Part shown: one piece after another, positions 1 through 12,600 of the stretch
Layout: each line of letters opens with the position of its first letter
Position numbering within the stretch: the first letter of the stretch is position 1
Source: Blastomussa wellsi
Lineage: Eukaryota; Cnidaria; Anthozoa; Scleractinia; Plerogyridae
NCBI GenBank assembly: GCA_947652115.1
Contig: OX393561.1
Coordinates: 40,299,921 to 40,363,920 of the forward strand
Direction: 5' to 3'
Length of the DNA stretch: 64,000 nt
Translations under genes and position numbers: made by a program
The notes under the pieces: generated by a model
Database searches by the model: none
Told to the model about the DNA's origin: nothing
What the model saw: the letters and a program-made list of their open reading frames with translations, nothing else

Positions 1-299
1 CTTAGGGAAAGTTTCTGGAATGTTTTTGTTAATTCGCTTTGGCGACATAAAATTTTTTCCCAACTGCAATGCGTATAAATGTAAACACAAGTTTTCCAAA
101 AGCAAAGCGGTGAGAGCAGCTCGCTTGGTGGCGAACCACAGCAAACTTTTTATTGTATCCGCGAGGCTACATGTACTTTAGATAGAAACTTCTCCAATTC
201 CATAAAGGGTTGCTCCATGTACCTTCAGTTTACAAACTTTTACAAAACTCATGATGCCAATTTCATTGAAAGTAATTTGACGAAAATAATGGTACTTAC

Positions 300-3200
300 T
301 TCAAGTTTTTTCTCTGATTCAGCAAGTTTATCCTTTTGGAGTTGTATAAATGCAGCCAGCATTTTGGATATTGTTAATCTGTCTTCAAGTTCTGCTGCAA
401 GTCTACCATTGTAGTCAGCAAGTAGTAAACAAGCCTCATCCACAATCTTGGAAAGGCGGTCACCAGTCTCTTTATCTAAACACCAAAGACAAAAGAACAA
501 TATTGATATGTTTTCAAACCACAAGCTTAATGGCATGCATGTGGTTATGTTTATTTGGAGAAAGGCAGGCCTTGAGACTAAATTTTTAGCCGACCAGCCC
601 AGTGGCTAGTGACAGATTTGATTTTATTAGCCAAACCAAGTTTTTACTACCTAAAACTGTCAAACTAGTAAGTAATGTTTTTATCACGGAAAATGCCTGA
701 AAAAAGTTCAATTTGGTTGCATTTTGATGATTTTCAAAATACAGTTACTAATTTGGAAGTCACTAGAAAATTTATATCTTTTCAACAATATGCTAAATGC
801 TATTTCTGTTCTGCCAGAGCCAGTTTCCATCAATTTCCATTAGTTGTGGTTCAAGCAGACCTATTTTTTCAAGGACTTTTCAAGGACAAATCACATTTTG
901 TCAAGGACTTGGTTTCCACTAAATTTGACATAATTTTTAAGATGATTTCAAGTCCAGGACTTTTCAAGGCCTGTGCGGACCATGATTAGTGGTTTCCTTC
1001 CATGTGTACTGAGAAACCTTAAATTTTCACTAGCCAAAATGGCTAATGAAAACGTAAGACCTACTAGCCAAAATGAAAATTTTTACCAGCCTGTAGCTAG
1101 TTGGCCGTCATTAGTCTCAAGCTCTGAAACATTGGACAAGTCTAGCGGGTTGGTTTTTTTTATTTCTTACAGTATATAGAGCAAAGAAGATTACACCACA
1201 TACTTTACCTTCAATTTTGTCAAGAAGGGACACATCTTGTACTTCTGCTGGTAAATTAGCAATTTTCTCTCTAACTACAGCATCTTGTGAAGCAGAGTTT
1301 TCAAGTTCCATCAATGCCTTAATGAGGTCCTCAGGCTATAGGCAAAACAATCACAAATTATATGTTAACCCATCGACACCTGGAGATCTTTGGAAATATG
1401 CCTTTTGTTAAACATTTTCCGGCCAGTTATGAGCTAGCTAAATTAGTTGTAGACTACTCAAAATGGCATTTACAACATGGAAGGACGTCTTCAAATCATC
1501 TACTTGTTGTATTGCTGGAAAGATCATTTCCTCTTACAAATCTTACGTATGTGTAGTGCCTTTTTTGGTCAAAGGTGATGATGTCAGAAGTAAAGCAAAG
1601 GCTTCATCACGGGCAGTCAAGGATGCTTCAGGTGTCAATGTGTTAAATTATGAGGCCATCAAAAAGCTTCCCTTATCTGGGTCCATACATACACTGTAGC
1701 ACTCAAGCCATGCAGGTAACATGAGCCAAGAGTGTAAGCCAGCTACGTGATCCCAAACTAAGTCAAAAGTTCAAAACAAAAGGGCTATTGGAAACCATCT
1801 GCCAACGAAATTCACTCACATCTGGTGGCTCCATCAGTGGAGCTTGTTTCTCATCATCCAGCTTTTGTTTCTTCTCTGGTGGAGGGGAGTCTGTTTCCTG
1901 ACCTGCACAGATAAAATAATTATAAATAATAATATTATATTTCTGCCCATATACAATGTAGAGATGAGTCTTTCAAGACCTTTAATAGCTTCTACTGATC
2001 CACCCCTTAATTCAAAGAAATAAACAGAATAGTAACTTGTAGTCAGTAAACAAATTTATGCCATCCATACTTAATCAAGAGTACACAAAAAATGTAGCTC
2101 AAACATTTGTTCAGTGCCCAGTTCAGGGGTTCTAGAGGAGGGGTGCAGGAAGTGTACCCTCCCCCCACGAGATGACCTGTGGCTTTCTAATATAACTAAC
2201 CTATTATTCTGTAAAAAATTGTCCACAGCACCCATCAGTTTGTTCATTCCTTAGTACAGGGTTGTGAAATACAAACTTCAAATCCAGCTTGCCATTCAGT
2301 TACATGCTTGTCTTTGCATGCTTGTTTATCTTTTTTCTCACTTTTCTATGTACCGTTCTGTGAGCAGATGACTTGCCTTGTCACTTGCCCATCAATCATG
2401 AAAAGTTATTTGCACAGCAGAAAAATCTGCTTGTCCCAAATGCCTGGACAGCACTATTTTTAGCCCTTTCCTGACTGTAAATAGCAAAAATTTTAAAATG
2501 CCAGAACCCTGTTTTATAGTCAACATGATGGAGAGGCACTGTGAGACTAAAGAATCTTGCCCTGGCCAGGGCTGGAATTCGGACCAGGGTGCGAGTACAG
2601 AGCGATGAGCTGAACTTAAATTTGCAAAAATTTGGTCGTATCTTTACTTTTTATTCTTGTCAAGCTTTTCTAATTTTCCATTTAGTATTTTTAGACAAAA
2701 AGGAGACAATGTGTTCCTGTTTTGTTTGTAACTTGCTGACCCCAAAATAGAACCAGTCTAGATGCCGGTCTAGATGGGAAAATCTAGACCGCGGTCAATA
2801 TCGATTTCAGCCAATCAAATTCGTGAATTCGCTAGTTTCCAGTCCACATGAGACACGCCCCTATAATAATACATAATATTATACCCATGTGCTCACCTAA
2901 ACACTTGTGAAGCTTTGCCAGGAAAGTTGCTTCATACACAGTTCTCTCTGTCCAAATAGAGATGAGTCTTTCAAGGCCTTTAATAGCTTCTACTGATCCA
3001 CCCCTTAATTCCAAGAAATAAACAGTTATAGTAACCTACATTCTCGTCCCCAGAGCTGCTTGTCCCTCTTAGCCAGCTGGGCCTGTGCACGAGAAACAAG
3101 TGGCTCTGGGGACACACGATTTGATTCGCTGAAATCTAACAAAGGGAGTCCAATCACATCAGCCGTTTTAAACGTGCTAACGATAAAGGATTTTAAAACA

Positions 3201-6200
3201 GCTGATGTGATTGGACTCCCTTTGTTTGATTTCAGCAAATCAAATTGTGTGTCCCCAGAGCCACTTGTTCCTCGTGCACAGGCCCAGCCGGCTAAGAGGG
3301 ACAAGCGGCTCTGGGGACGAGAATGAGTAACCTGCAGTTAATAAACATAACAATATGCCATCCATACTTAATCAAGAGTAGACACCAAATGTAGCTCAAA
3401 CATTTGTTCAGTGCCCAGTTCAGGGGTATCATTAAGGCTGGTTTTCACTAGCGCATACAGGGCTCGAAATTAACTTTTTCATTCGGGAGCCAGCTGGCGA
3501 CTAACGGGAAAAGTTTGGTCGCCAGATCGTAAATTTTGGTCGCCAACTTATTTTGTGTATAACTTACACAAGGACACTATTTTAAACCTTCCTTTGCATG
3601 CAAGAAAAGTCACAACTGAAGAACTAAAATGATTGGAAACAGCACAAATAACACTTAGGTATAGAGCTACCATTGTTCTCTGGTAATAAGTCTCTGGTCT
3701 GAAGGTGATGGTTTTCTTCATACAGTAAAAGATCTCCTAATGGACACTCTCGTAAGTGGACAGCTCTACTTACGGCCACCTCGACAAAACCCTGTTTGAA
3801 CTCTAGCTCATACTCTGTATTTACACATTCCCATAAGCGGCCAGCTCCATTTGAGGACACCTTTTCTGCTTCCCGAGGGTGGCAGCTTACGGGAGCTTCA
3901 ACTCGTCACTAAACGTTTCAAGTCCATCGTTTACATGGTGAGACAAACACAGGTCCTTTCGTATTTTCCCTTTGCTACTTCTTCAACACGCAGTTTTTTA
4001 TTTTCGACTTGACGCCTTTTGCTGCCAACAAAAAACGCCATCCTTGACCCAGGCCCCTACACTACCACATTGCTCGTACCAGTCTCTGACCAGTTTTGGA
4101 GGAAGCCGCTGAAACAATATGGCGTGCCGTAAATGCAATGTCAACGATTAGAAGTATACATGCAGTTTTTACGATTTTCTTGTAATATTCAGACATCGTT
4201 TTAGTGGGGATGGAACAGTGAGTTGTACACTAGCTACCAGATCCGAATGATCAAGATGGTTGTGTTATGGCTTTCTTTAGTTATCGGACAAACTGCAAGT
4301 CGTCAGCTGGCGACCAGTTCTGAAAATTTAGTCGCCAGTGCTCAATTTTTGGTCGCATTGGCGACCAGTGAGTCGCAATTTCGAGCCCTGGCATAAGCAT
4401 AACAACATAAGCATAAGCACAAGAGGAACAGACTTCTTGTGCTTATGCTTATGCTTATATCATCTTATGTTGCGATCATTCCTAGTGAAAACAACATGAG
4501 AAAAATAAGTAGCCTTTACATGACAATACTCACTGTGCACAATGCTGAAAAGCAGCAGGCAAAACATGTTTAAATTCACTCAAAAATTCTGCTCCTTTTC
4601 TTTTGCCATTTTGAAGAACATCATTAGCAAGAAACAGGAAGGTGAGCTTTTTGCTTGACCTCGCTGAAAACAAAAATAATCCAGAAACTGTAGTATTTGT
4701 AGGGAAAAGCTAACTCAACTGCAACATAGCAGTGCATCAGTTAGTTCTTTGAAGCTAAGGCCACCAGGATGTGTTATAAACATGCCTTACCCTGTAGATG
4801 GAGGGATTTGAAACAATTATAATGGCGATAAATCAAATATAAAAATTAAAGAGTTTAAGACGGAATCCATCAGGAAGTTGAGTAATATTTATTTGAGTTG
4901 GACAAAAATAGAGTACCAGTTTTTACCCTTAATAAAAGGTAAAGATGTAAGTAATTATCCGCGATAACACCGACAACAATTTCTTATCAGAGTCCGAGAA
5001 AATGAATTTTAAAGATCACAAACTGTAGGCAAAATCTAACATGTAGCCATTTTGTAGCGATTCAGTGGAATTATAGTGGAACTTCGAAATTTGTTTTTGA
5101 TGTTTGGTGTTGTGAGAAAAGATTTCTTTTGATAAGATATTTGAAGCAGTAACTAAAAAGTTTGCAATAAGGTGTAAATAATTTTGATACAACAATTTCT
5201 TATCAGAGACTGAGAAAATGAATTTCAAAGCTTGCAAGCTATAGGAAAAATCTCACACCTTTTAAACGATTCAGTGGAACTTCGAAATTTGTTTTCGATG
5301 TTTGGTGTTGTTAGAAAAGATTTCTCTTGATAATATATTTGAAGTAGTAACACAAAAGCTTGCAATAAGGTGTAAATCATTTTGGTACATAATTTTGTCC
5401 AATGAATGCTCAAAGTCGTAACGGATTCCGTCTTAATACACATTAATTTCAGAGTTGAGGATAAAATGACCATTATAATTCCAAACGACCATGCCTGTCC
5501 ATCTTTATTTTGTTGAGTTCCTGGGTTCACAAAACGGAGTCTATGCTATTAATCATGTACATAAACAGGGGTTCTGGATACAGTACAAAGCAGCAATATG
5601 ACAAGTCTGATGGCTGGGGATAGCAGATTGTTCTGCCACTGCATGATGATGAGCATCACTTGTCTAATTTGCAACTAAGAAAGGTCATGAATTAGGCAAG
5701 CATGTAATGGGCCATTCCATTTAATATCCTCACCCCTCCCCCACCTCTCCCATATTGAAGAACTGGAAAATCTGAGGGGGAGGAAGGGGGTCTTCAAAAG
5801 TCATTTCCTGGAGGGTATTTTGTGTCAGTGCCTTTAATATCTTCTTTTTTCTTAAGGAGGAATGTGTCGCACTTTAATCTTTCTTTCTAGAGGGGTCTTC
5901 AGGTGGCAGACACTAAAGTAGGTCAATACAGGGGGAAGGGGTGGGCAATGGTTCAAGCATGCCCAGGAAACCTGGAAAATGAATTATACTGCAACCTGCT
6001 AAAGATCATGTTTGAATTTCACAACCTTTTGTGTATGTATAAGCTGCTTCTATACAAATAGATAAATCGTTCGAGTAGAAGGAGTGACATTATGCTATTA
6101 TCCAAATACAACTAAATTCTATGATGCTTGCCATCGCAGTTTATAGCTTGGTATAAATTATGTTCATGAATAGTACTCTCGTGTGAGCAAATGTGAATCG

Positions 6201-6490
6201 ATACAGAGCATACCAAGAAAAAAGAAGCGGCATTCAGCTGTAACGTGAAAAAGTCTGATTTTGGCCGAGTGTAACGCAGTGTGAGCTCTAGAGGGTCCTC
6301 TGACACGAGGTTCATATCAAACAATTAGCTATTGCATACCTTTAGTAAGCTCTTTATACCAAGCTTGCACTATCGCTTTAGCGTGTTTTCTGTGGTGAAT
6401 CAGCCAGAGCGAAAGCGTCTGAACACTATGCTGAGTATTAGATAGATCAGCTAATTTCTTTTCCAGCGTTCCTGTTGAAAAAGACGTCAT
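300..6490 (-). CDS. RPRD1B: RPRD1A/B-like Pol II CTD-interacting protein, 3' end off the window
   Basis: Six exons read on the minus strand: 6490-6340, 4663-4534, 3003-2897, 1902-1820, 1335-1209 and 475-300. They give 258 codons in frame; the human proteins have about 310-330 residues, so roughly the last 60-70 residues lie left of the window. Exons 1-3 encode a CTD-interacting domain: the start MTSFSTGTLEKKL, then LWLIHHRKHAKAIVQAWYKE, KLTFLFLANDVLQNGKRKG and LISIWTERTVYE. Exon 4 is a proline/lysine-rich linker. Exons 5-6 carry the C-terminal coiled coil (VREKIANLPAEVQDVSLLDK, then DEACLLLADYNGRLAAELED). Family members bind the phosphorylated Pol II C-terminal repeat in the nucleus and recruit the Ser5 phosphatase RPAP2. 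Introns hold several inverted-repeat elements. I cannot tell whether it corresponds to 1A or 1B; cnidarians probably have one pre-duplication gene. Confidence 0.93.
1944..2112 (-). repeat. Partial duplicate of RPRD1 exon 3 and its 5' intron flank
   Basis: About 170 bp match 2949-3030 plus 3330-3428 almost base for base. The copy contains the exon 3 acceptor and the first half of the exon (encoding GGSVEAIKGLERLIS) but not the second half or the donor. The original is split by a 285 bp inverted-repeat element at 3040-3324; this copy is not, so the duplication either predates that insertion or came from an empty allele. It lies in the intron between exons 3 and 4 and is probably a non-functional decoy exon. 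Confidence 0.85.
2525..2602 (-). mobile_element. SINE fragment
   Basis: The phrase around 2530-2555 (gagaggcactgtgagac...aaag) matches the interior of the longer SINE copies at 11484-11668 and 58207-58424. Only a short piece is recognisable. Confidence 0.4.
3040..3324. mobile_element. MITE, near-perfect long inverted repeat
   Basis: Two arms of about 130 bp, starting ATTCTCGTCCCCAGAGC and ending with its complement, fold on each other around a short centre near 3175-3195. The flanks repeat GTAACCT (3031-3037 and 3327-3333), consistent with a target-site duplication of about 7-8 bp. The element sits in RPRD1 intron 2, inside the segment that is also duplicated at 1944-2112. A shorter element with the same end motif occurs at 63888-63952. 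No coding capacity; arms translate as mirror-image ORFs that should be ignored. Confidence 0.88.
3458..4390. mobile_element. TIR element (CAGGGCTCGAAATT ends)
   Basis: Terminal inverted repeats CAGGGCTCGAAATT and its complement lie at the two ends, and the phrase 'ggtcgccag' recurs inverted just inside both ends. About 930 bp with no credible transposase ORF, so probably non-autonomous or decayed. The region is in RPRD1 intron 2; just outside, the words 'gttttcactag' (3440) and 'ctagtgaaaac' (4484) form a second, outer inverted pair with tandem 'cataag' hexamers at 4392-4460. Confidence 0.65.
4855..5436. mobile_element. TIR element with internal tandem duplication
   Basis: Ends are TAAGACGGAATCC (4857) and its complement GGATTCCGTCTTA (5434). 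Inside, a unit of about 215 bp starting 'aatttcttatcag' at 4977 is repeated at 5190 with moderate divergence. It lies in RPRD1 intron 1. No protein-coding potential is seen. Confidence 0.7.
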
Positions 6491-6680
6491 TTTTGAACAG
6501 ATCTATTTCATCTAGACAAACAAAAACAGTCAAAACAGCAGCAAAATTTAATTTCAGCGCAGAACCTGGGTGCGAAATTGCCTCGATATAGCGGAGAAAC
6601 CGCTGACACTGCGTACTACACATATTTTCAGTTTGGTAACCGCTAGCCCATGTGCTCGCATACTCAAACAGATTGCCAAC
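6491..6680. promoter_or_regulatory. Bidirectional promoter, RPRD1 / SAC1
   Basis: Only 190 bp separate the RPRD1 start codon (minus, 6490) from the SAC1 start codon (plus, 6681). Both promoters and 5' UTRs must therefore lie here or inside the first exons. No TATA box is evident. The sequence CCAACATGGCGGAAAG over the SAC1 start resembles the YY1 core AANATGGCGG, which commonly overlaps start codons of TATA-less housekeeping genes. YY1 use here is inferred. Confidence 0.75.
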
Positions 6681-9600
6681 ATGGCGGAAAGCGCGGTGTA
6701 CAGAGCTTTGAGGCTGTATGCATTTTTTCCAATTAAACACGTTTCCGATGCTTTTTCTTTGCCTTGAGAGATTCTGTGCCTCTCTTATTGAAATTTTCTT
6801 TAATATTTCTCTATTTTTTTAGCCACATCGCGCCAGACAAGTTTTATATCGAGCCTCGGGACCAACAATCGGTGGGTGACCAGATTCTTGAAATAGACCG
6901 GGTTACTCAAGAACTCAGTTTAGCAGGTACGTTCACGTTAATGTTTTATTATAATATAGTTATGTAAATAATAATTGTGTTCGCTTATGGTTGTAGATCT
7001 TTTAGCAGTTCATGTGATTCAACGTCGATTAAACTTAGGTTAAATATCATCATTCATTAACTTATTTCGATTAGATTTGGTATTAACTATTGTTTACATT
7101 TTGTATTGACTGAAAAGATCGTCATGTATTTTGGTGAATTTTTTCGTGGTAAGAAGTTAGACATTGACAGCGAGTTTATATCTGTTTGGGTTCATCACTT
7201 TGGTTTCCACTTGCTGGCTATTAATTCAAGGAATTTTGCCAAATTTAAGCTGAGGCACGCTACGCTTTGTGGGAATAAATCTGAACTATCTTTTAATTTT
7301 TATATTGTTCTTTTTGAACCAGCATAAATATTAGGTGATCGATGTGTCTTGACAAGCTAATTATCTTTTGATTTATTAGCTTGTTTGACATCACCTGATA
7401 TTAATGCTATTTATGGAATCAATGAATACTGAGAGGTTAATATGATTCATTAAATATATTATCTAATTGCAATTTAAGTAGTTTCATGAATCCCTGTCAA
7501 TCACTGTCAGCCCATCAATCATGTCATCCCATCAATGTGATGAGCTGGCAACATATTCCTAGTCATTCTGTACAATATGATTTTTGTGACCCTGATGATT
7601 TAGACAATGAAGGTCAGATTCCACCATCAGCAGAGAGCAGAGATGTCTTTGGAATATTGGGAATCATCAATTTGTTGGCAGGTAAAGTGGAAAACCTTGG
7701 CTGCTGTATGTTCAGCATGTTTAACAGAAACTTGCGATTTCTTTGTCAAAAACAAAGCAAAAATATTATTTCAGCTGATGTGCGGAGCCTCCCCGAGGTG
7801 TGTCATGTTCTGTTTGATCACTCACCCCTAAGATAATACTTGTTAATTAAATACATGGTGGCATGGCTGCAAATAATTTTGAAAGGACATTTAAGAATAA
7901 AAATTTGCGAAAAACATTTCAATGTCATCATGACCTCATTTTCAAGTGATAAAATAACAATCTTAAGGTGTCGTAATTTATGCCGTACAAGGTCATTTGA
8001 AACATAATAATAATATAACTTGTTTGTGCATGTACATGGCTATGTTTACTTGAACAAATAGTTTTGAGTATATGGAGTCAGACACCCAAAGTTTAATTTT
8101 TATCTTGAAAATGTTGTGTTCAACTTTTTTCACAAATTGTTATTCTTAAATGTTTATCTAAATTTTATCTCATTCAAAATGTCATGTGTCTGGCTGAGTG
8201 TGGTGGTCAGATGTCATCTTGCAGTACTGCTCAATTACACAATGTCAATGCAAAACATTGGCGTTTGCGCGCGCACTGGAGGGCAAACTAAAAGTTGTCT
8301 GCACATTCTGTCCATCTACAGCTGGAATTTCGGATATCTGACTTTTATTTGCAGCCTTGTGGTGAAGAATTCACCTTTAGCTCAACCCTCCAATAAAGCA
8401 TCCATTTTTTCCAAAAAGTGAAATTTTGTATATAAGTTGCTGTTGTTTTATCATGTTCCAGGACCATACTTGATAGTCATAACCAAAAAGGCCCTTGTTG
8501 GTCTCATCAATGGTCATGAAGTATGGGTAATCAAAGGAACAGATATCCTAGCATTTCCAAGAGCAACTTTGCATCTCACAGAGAGTCAGGTACAGCTGAG
8601 TGAATGTGTGTAACTTTATTTTGACGTAGTACAGTAAAATCATCTGCCTTACAAATAAATTTGTTATTCCAGGTCTAATTACAGTATTAAAAAAGTTTCT
8701 CATTAAATTTAAATAATAATTATAAAAGAAAGAAAATGACTGCTTTCCATGAATTTGATATGATTGTGATTATTCACAAATGTACTGGCGCAGCCTAGTT
8801 TAAAACTAGTGAGAGCCCATGCTTACACTGTACTTTACAGGCTAAATACAGTTTTTACTGTTCCACAGAACCACACTATATAGCTGAAAAGGTTTTTTAG
8901 GAAGTTGGTACAGGGTAGATGAACAGCCAATTTACCCTCACACATAATGAATAATTAGAAATTTCTCCTACAGGCAGTGAACTTAGATCCAAGATATTCA
9001 TGACCAAGACCATTAATTTTAGAGATTTATAGACCATGGTTGCTGTTTGCAATTTCTGTGGAGTACCTAGCCTTTTCCAACCAAGTATAAGGCTCATTTT
9101 GCTTGTTTCCCTTCAGACCACAATTTTTTATTGTTTTCATGTTAATACCAGCAAAATTTTCTATTCTAATCTTGATCTACTTCTCTGGTGATAACACAGT
9201 ATTTCTCCTTTTTACCAGCAACGAAACAATAATGTCTACTTATCAATGGTGCAGTCAGTTCTCCAAACTGATAGCTTTTACTTCTCCTGTTCATACGACT
9301 TGACACACACGCTGCAGCGACTCTCGCGAACAAGTCCAGACTTTCTTCAGATGCCACTTTTTGAAAGGGTACGTGACTGTGTTCAACTGCAAGTTAATCT
9401 AATGCCTGTACTACATACAGTGTATTACTAGAACGATCAATTTTGCACAGCGACTGCTACACGTTCTAACTTGTTCTTCAAATTCATTTTCTTGTCAGGC
9501 TGAACCTAGATTTGTATGGAATGGACACCTTCTGAGAACTTTAATGGTACAATCAGAGGTACAGATTTTTGGAATACTGATTTGTTGGCTCACTGACTGA

Positions 9601-12600
9601 TGGACTGACTGACCAACTAACCAACTGACTGACTGACCGACCGACCCACCGACCGACCGACAGACTATAAATGAAGAAATGATGGACAGACTGACTCACT
9701 GACCCACTCGTTCACTTGCTCACTTGAATTGATTAATTGGTTGATTATTTTTCAATTTAATTTCCCGTTCATCCTTTCATTCTTATATCTCTGTCTTGTT
9801 TTCTCAGCTCCACAAGTTTATACTTCCAGTTATGCATGGATGTATCCTTTTCATGGCTTACCTTTCAACACCTGGGCTGGTTCCTGCTAGAGCTGCTACA
9901 GTTATTCCATTGCAAATCACTGGATAAAATCCATGCAGCTTTGTCTGGGGAGAGTTGATTTGACGAGTGCAGCATTTAAAAGCAGCCACTATAACATGCC
10001 AAGTCTACTTTTAACTAATCTTAAGGTTTTGTAGAAATGTCTGAATTCTGATAAATTGACCTTAACAGAGTAAAGTTGTATCTATAACATCCTGTATTAT
10101 AAAACAGAGTACTTTTGAGTTTATTCTCATTTCAAGAAGAAGTTGTTTCAGAGCAGGTATGTATAGTGTACGTGAATGTGGAATATTACCGGTATGTAAA
10201 ATTCTGCATGCAAATGGACAAACGGAAATCTTGGTTGTTAACAAATATAATTTAGTACTGTAAATGATCTTAACAAGCTGCCTTCTGCAGAAGCAGTAAC
10301 TTATGGTAATATGCATTGTTTTAATGCCAGAGGTTGTTATTAATATTATTGATCAATTTGCAGAGAATTTGCTTGGGTAGACTTGGTTGGAGTTGTTGCA
10401 CTGTAAATTTTAGTTAAAGAATGATTATTATGTCAATGAATCTAATATATAATTCTGGGTTACTGATTCTAATCAGGATTCTGTGTAATAGGCCATTTCT
10501 GAGTTCTCTTTTGCCTCAGTGTCAAAACTAGTCTAAACTTGTGAAAAACCATTCATATGAAAATGTGTTTTACCTGTATGTTCATTTTCATGCAAAGCAA
10601 ACTCATTCTCATATGACTGGTTTTGCACTTAAACTTGTTTTGAGGTAAAAGGGGAACTTGGAAATAGCCCATTTACATTGTATATTGTACACATGTATTT
10701 CTGTTACAAAGGCAAACAAATGAATTTTTTAGACAGAGAGAATACCAAAGCATTATAATAAACAAAAAAGCTTATTGTGTACCTTTTTCAAACCCAGAAG
10801 GTCGTTTACGATATTTTTTACAGGAACCCGTTATTTCATTAGAGGTCTGGATGCTGAAGGAAATGCTGCTAATTATGTTGAAACTGAGCAGATTGTTCAG
10901 TTTGAATCTGGAGCTTGTTCCTTCGTACAGGTATATTACCAGTAACTGAGGCTCCTGAATGGCCACATCAGAATCAAGTTTGTTACTGTGCTTACACGTG
11001 GATTTGGTGCATTTATGATAAAATAAAGAAGTGTTAGATAGTAGAACCTGTGTTTTAATTATTTAATTATATGGGAGCACAAGACTTTATGTTGTACTAG
11101 AAAATATACCCCAGATAAAATTCATGGAAAACTATATCTGGGACTGTAGTGGCATATTTTCCATATCTTCACTAGTGAGAATGTCAATGTTGTCATTTTG
11201 CATCATTGCACATCTTACCAAATGCCGGTCGAAAGGTGGTGAGTGAAGGAGAAGTTAATAACCCACAGAAAATCATTTGAATGCTAGTTAAGGAGCATGA
11301 AAATTCAAAGTAACATAAAGGAAATTTTGTATGACTGAAAACAATTCAATGAGTTTCTTGCAAAGTGTACCAAAATAGAGATGTTTTTTCAGAAATTCTA
11401 GCCACCAGGCTGCAAGTGTCAAGGTAAGTCTGTATTCAGGTCAAGTGACCCATCAGGCTGGAGCTTATCCCGGTTTCTGTAGCATGAAGCGACAGAGAGT
11501 ATTTCTACTCCCCCCTGGATTGGATGCTAGTCCATTGCAGGGTTACCCCCCAGCAGTAAATTCGCCGGTACCCATTTATACACCTGGGTGAAGAGAGGCA
11601 CTGTGAGAGTAAAGTGATCTTCCGATCTGGAGTCCAGTGCTCTAACCAAGAGGCCACTGCGCCTCCCATGGCTGCAAGTGTGATACATGTTAAATGTTTG
11701 TGCTTTCCATTCACTTTAGTCTGTAGTTTTTGTTTACATAGTAGATTTAGAACATAACATGTTGGCACAAAGATATGAATTTTCTGTTCTCGTCACACTC
11801 GTGAGATATTAGGGAGCTTAAACAATGAGAACAGCTATGGCAAGGATGATGCCTGGTTAAAAATGAATTTACAGTTATGTGACCTGTATATTTACTTGAC
11901 TTGTGAATCTGACAATTGCCTTGATGTATTTGGTGCATCTATCACTTTCAAACCCACATGAAGCTCTTGTTAGAAATGTAAGCACATGTTGGGCATTTAT
12001 TTTCAAACAGAAAGACGGAAATTTAGCCATCGTAGTTCACATTCTCCAAAGTACTTAGACATTGGTCATTTCATGTTGTTTTGCAGAGCAAAGAAATGTA
12101 CATACTGCTCATTATATATTTTGTTTAGCGACCTTATCATTCACATCACCATTGTCCTTGCCACTTGTGCATAAAATTCCTATCTTCTCAACCAATATCC
12201 TCTATTATTATATGGCAAGGAAAATCCAAGCGTTCTGATTGGTTCTTTCTTGGTTGGGATTTTGCCATAGAAACGGTCCTTAGTCACATATTTTTTTTTG
12301 TGAAGTTGGATAATTTAAAATTTGCAACTATAATTGTGGAAAGAAAACATATAAATCCTCTAATTAAAAAAATGTTTTAAAAGCCGTGGTAGCTTGTTCT
12401 TTCAAACTTTTTTTAGTATCAAAACAAGTTACGGCGGAAAACCTAGATTCAAGTCACCAAAAGTTCGTCAGTTTTTAACAAGCATGCACGACCTGAGTGC
12501 CGTATAATAAACTTCTTAATAACCTAGCTTGCTCGAGCCGTACTGGGGAATATTGGCCCTCGGTCCGTTGGTCGCTCAGCTCGTACTTCCACGACCTCGA

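Noticed and set aside
3026..3326. Two mirror-image ORFs of about 90 codons
   Set aside because: They are the two arms of a MITE read on opposite strands and encode the same peptide; not a gene.
9806..9924. Reading SAC1 exon 7 through to a stop at 9925
   Set aside because: It would truncate the phosphatase before its catalytic loop; the U12 donor at 9842 and the next exon restore the family sequence exactly.
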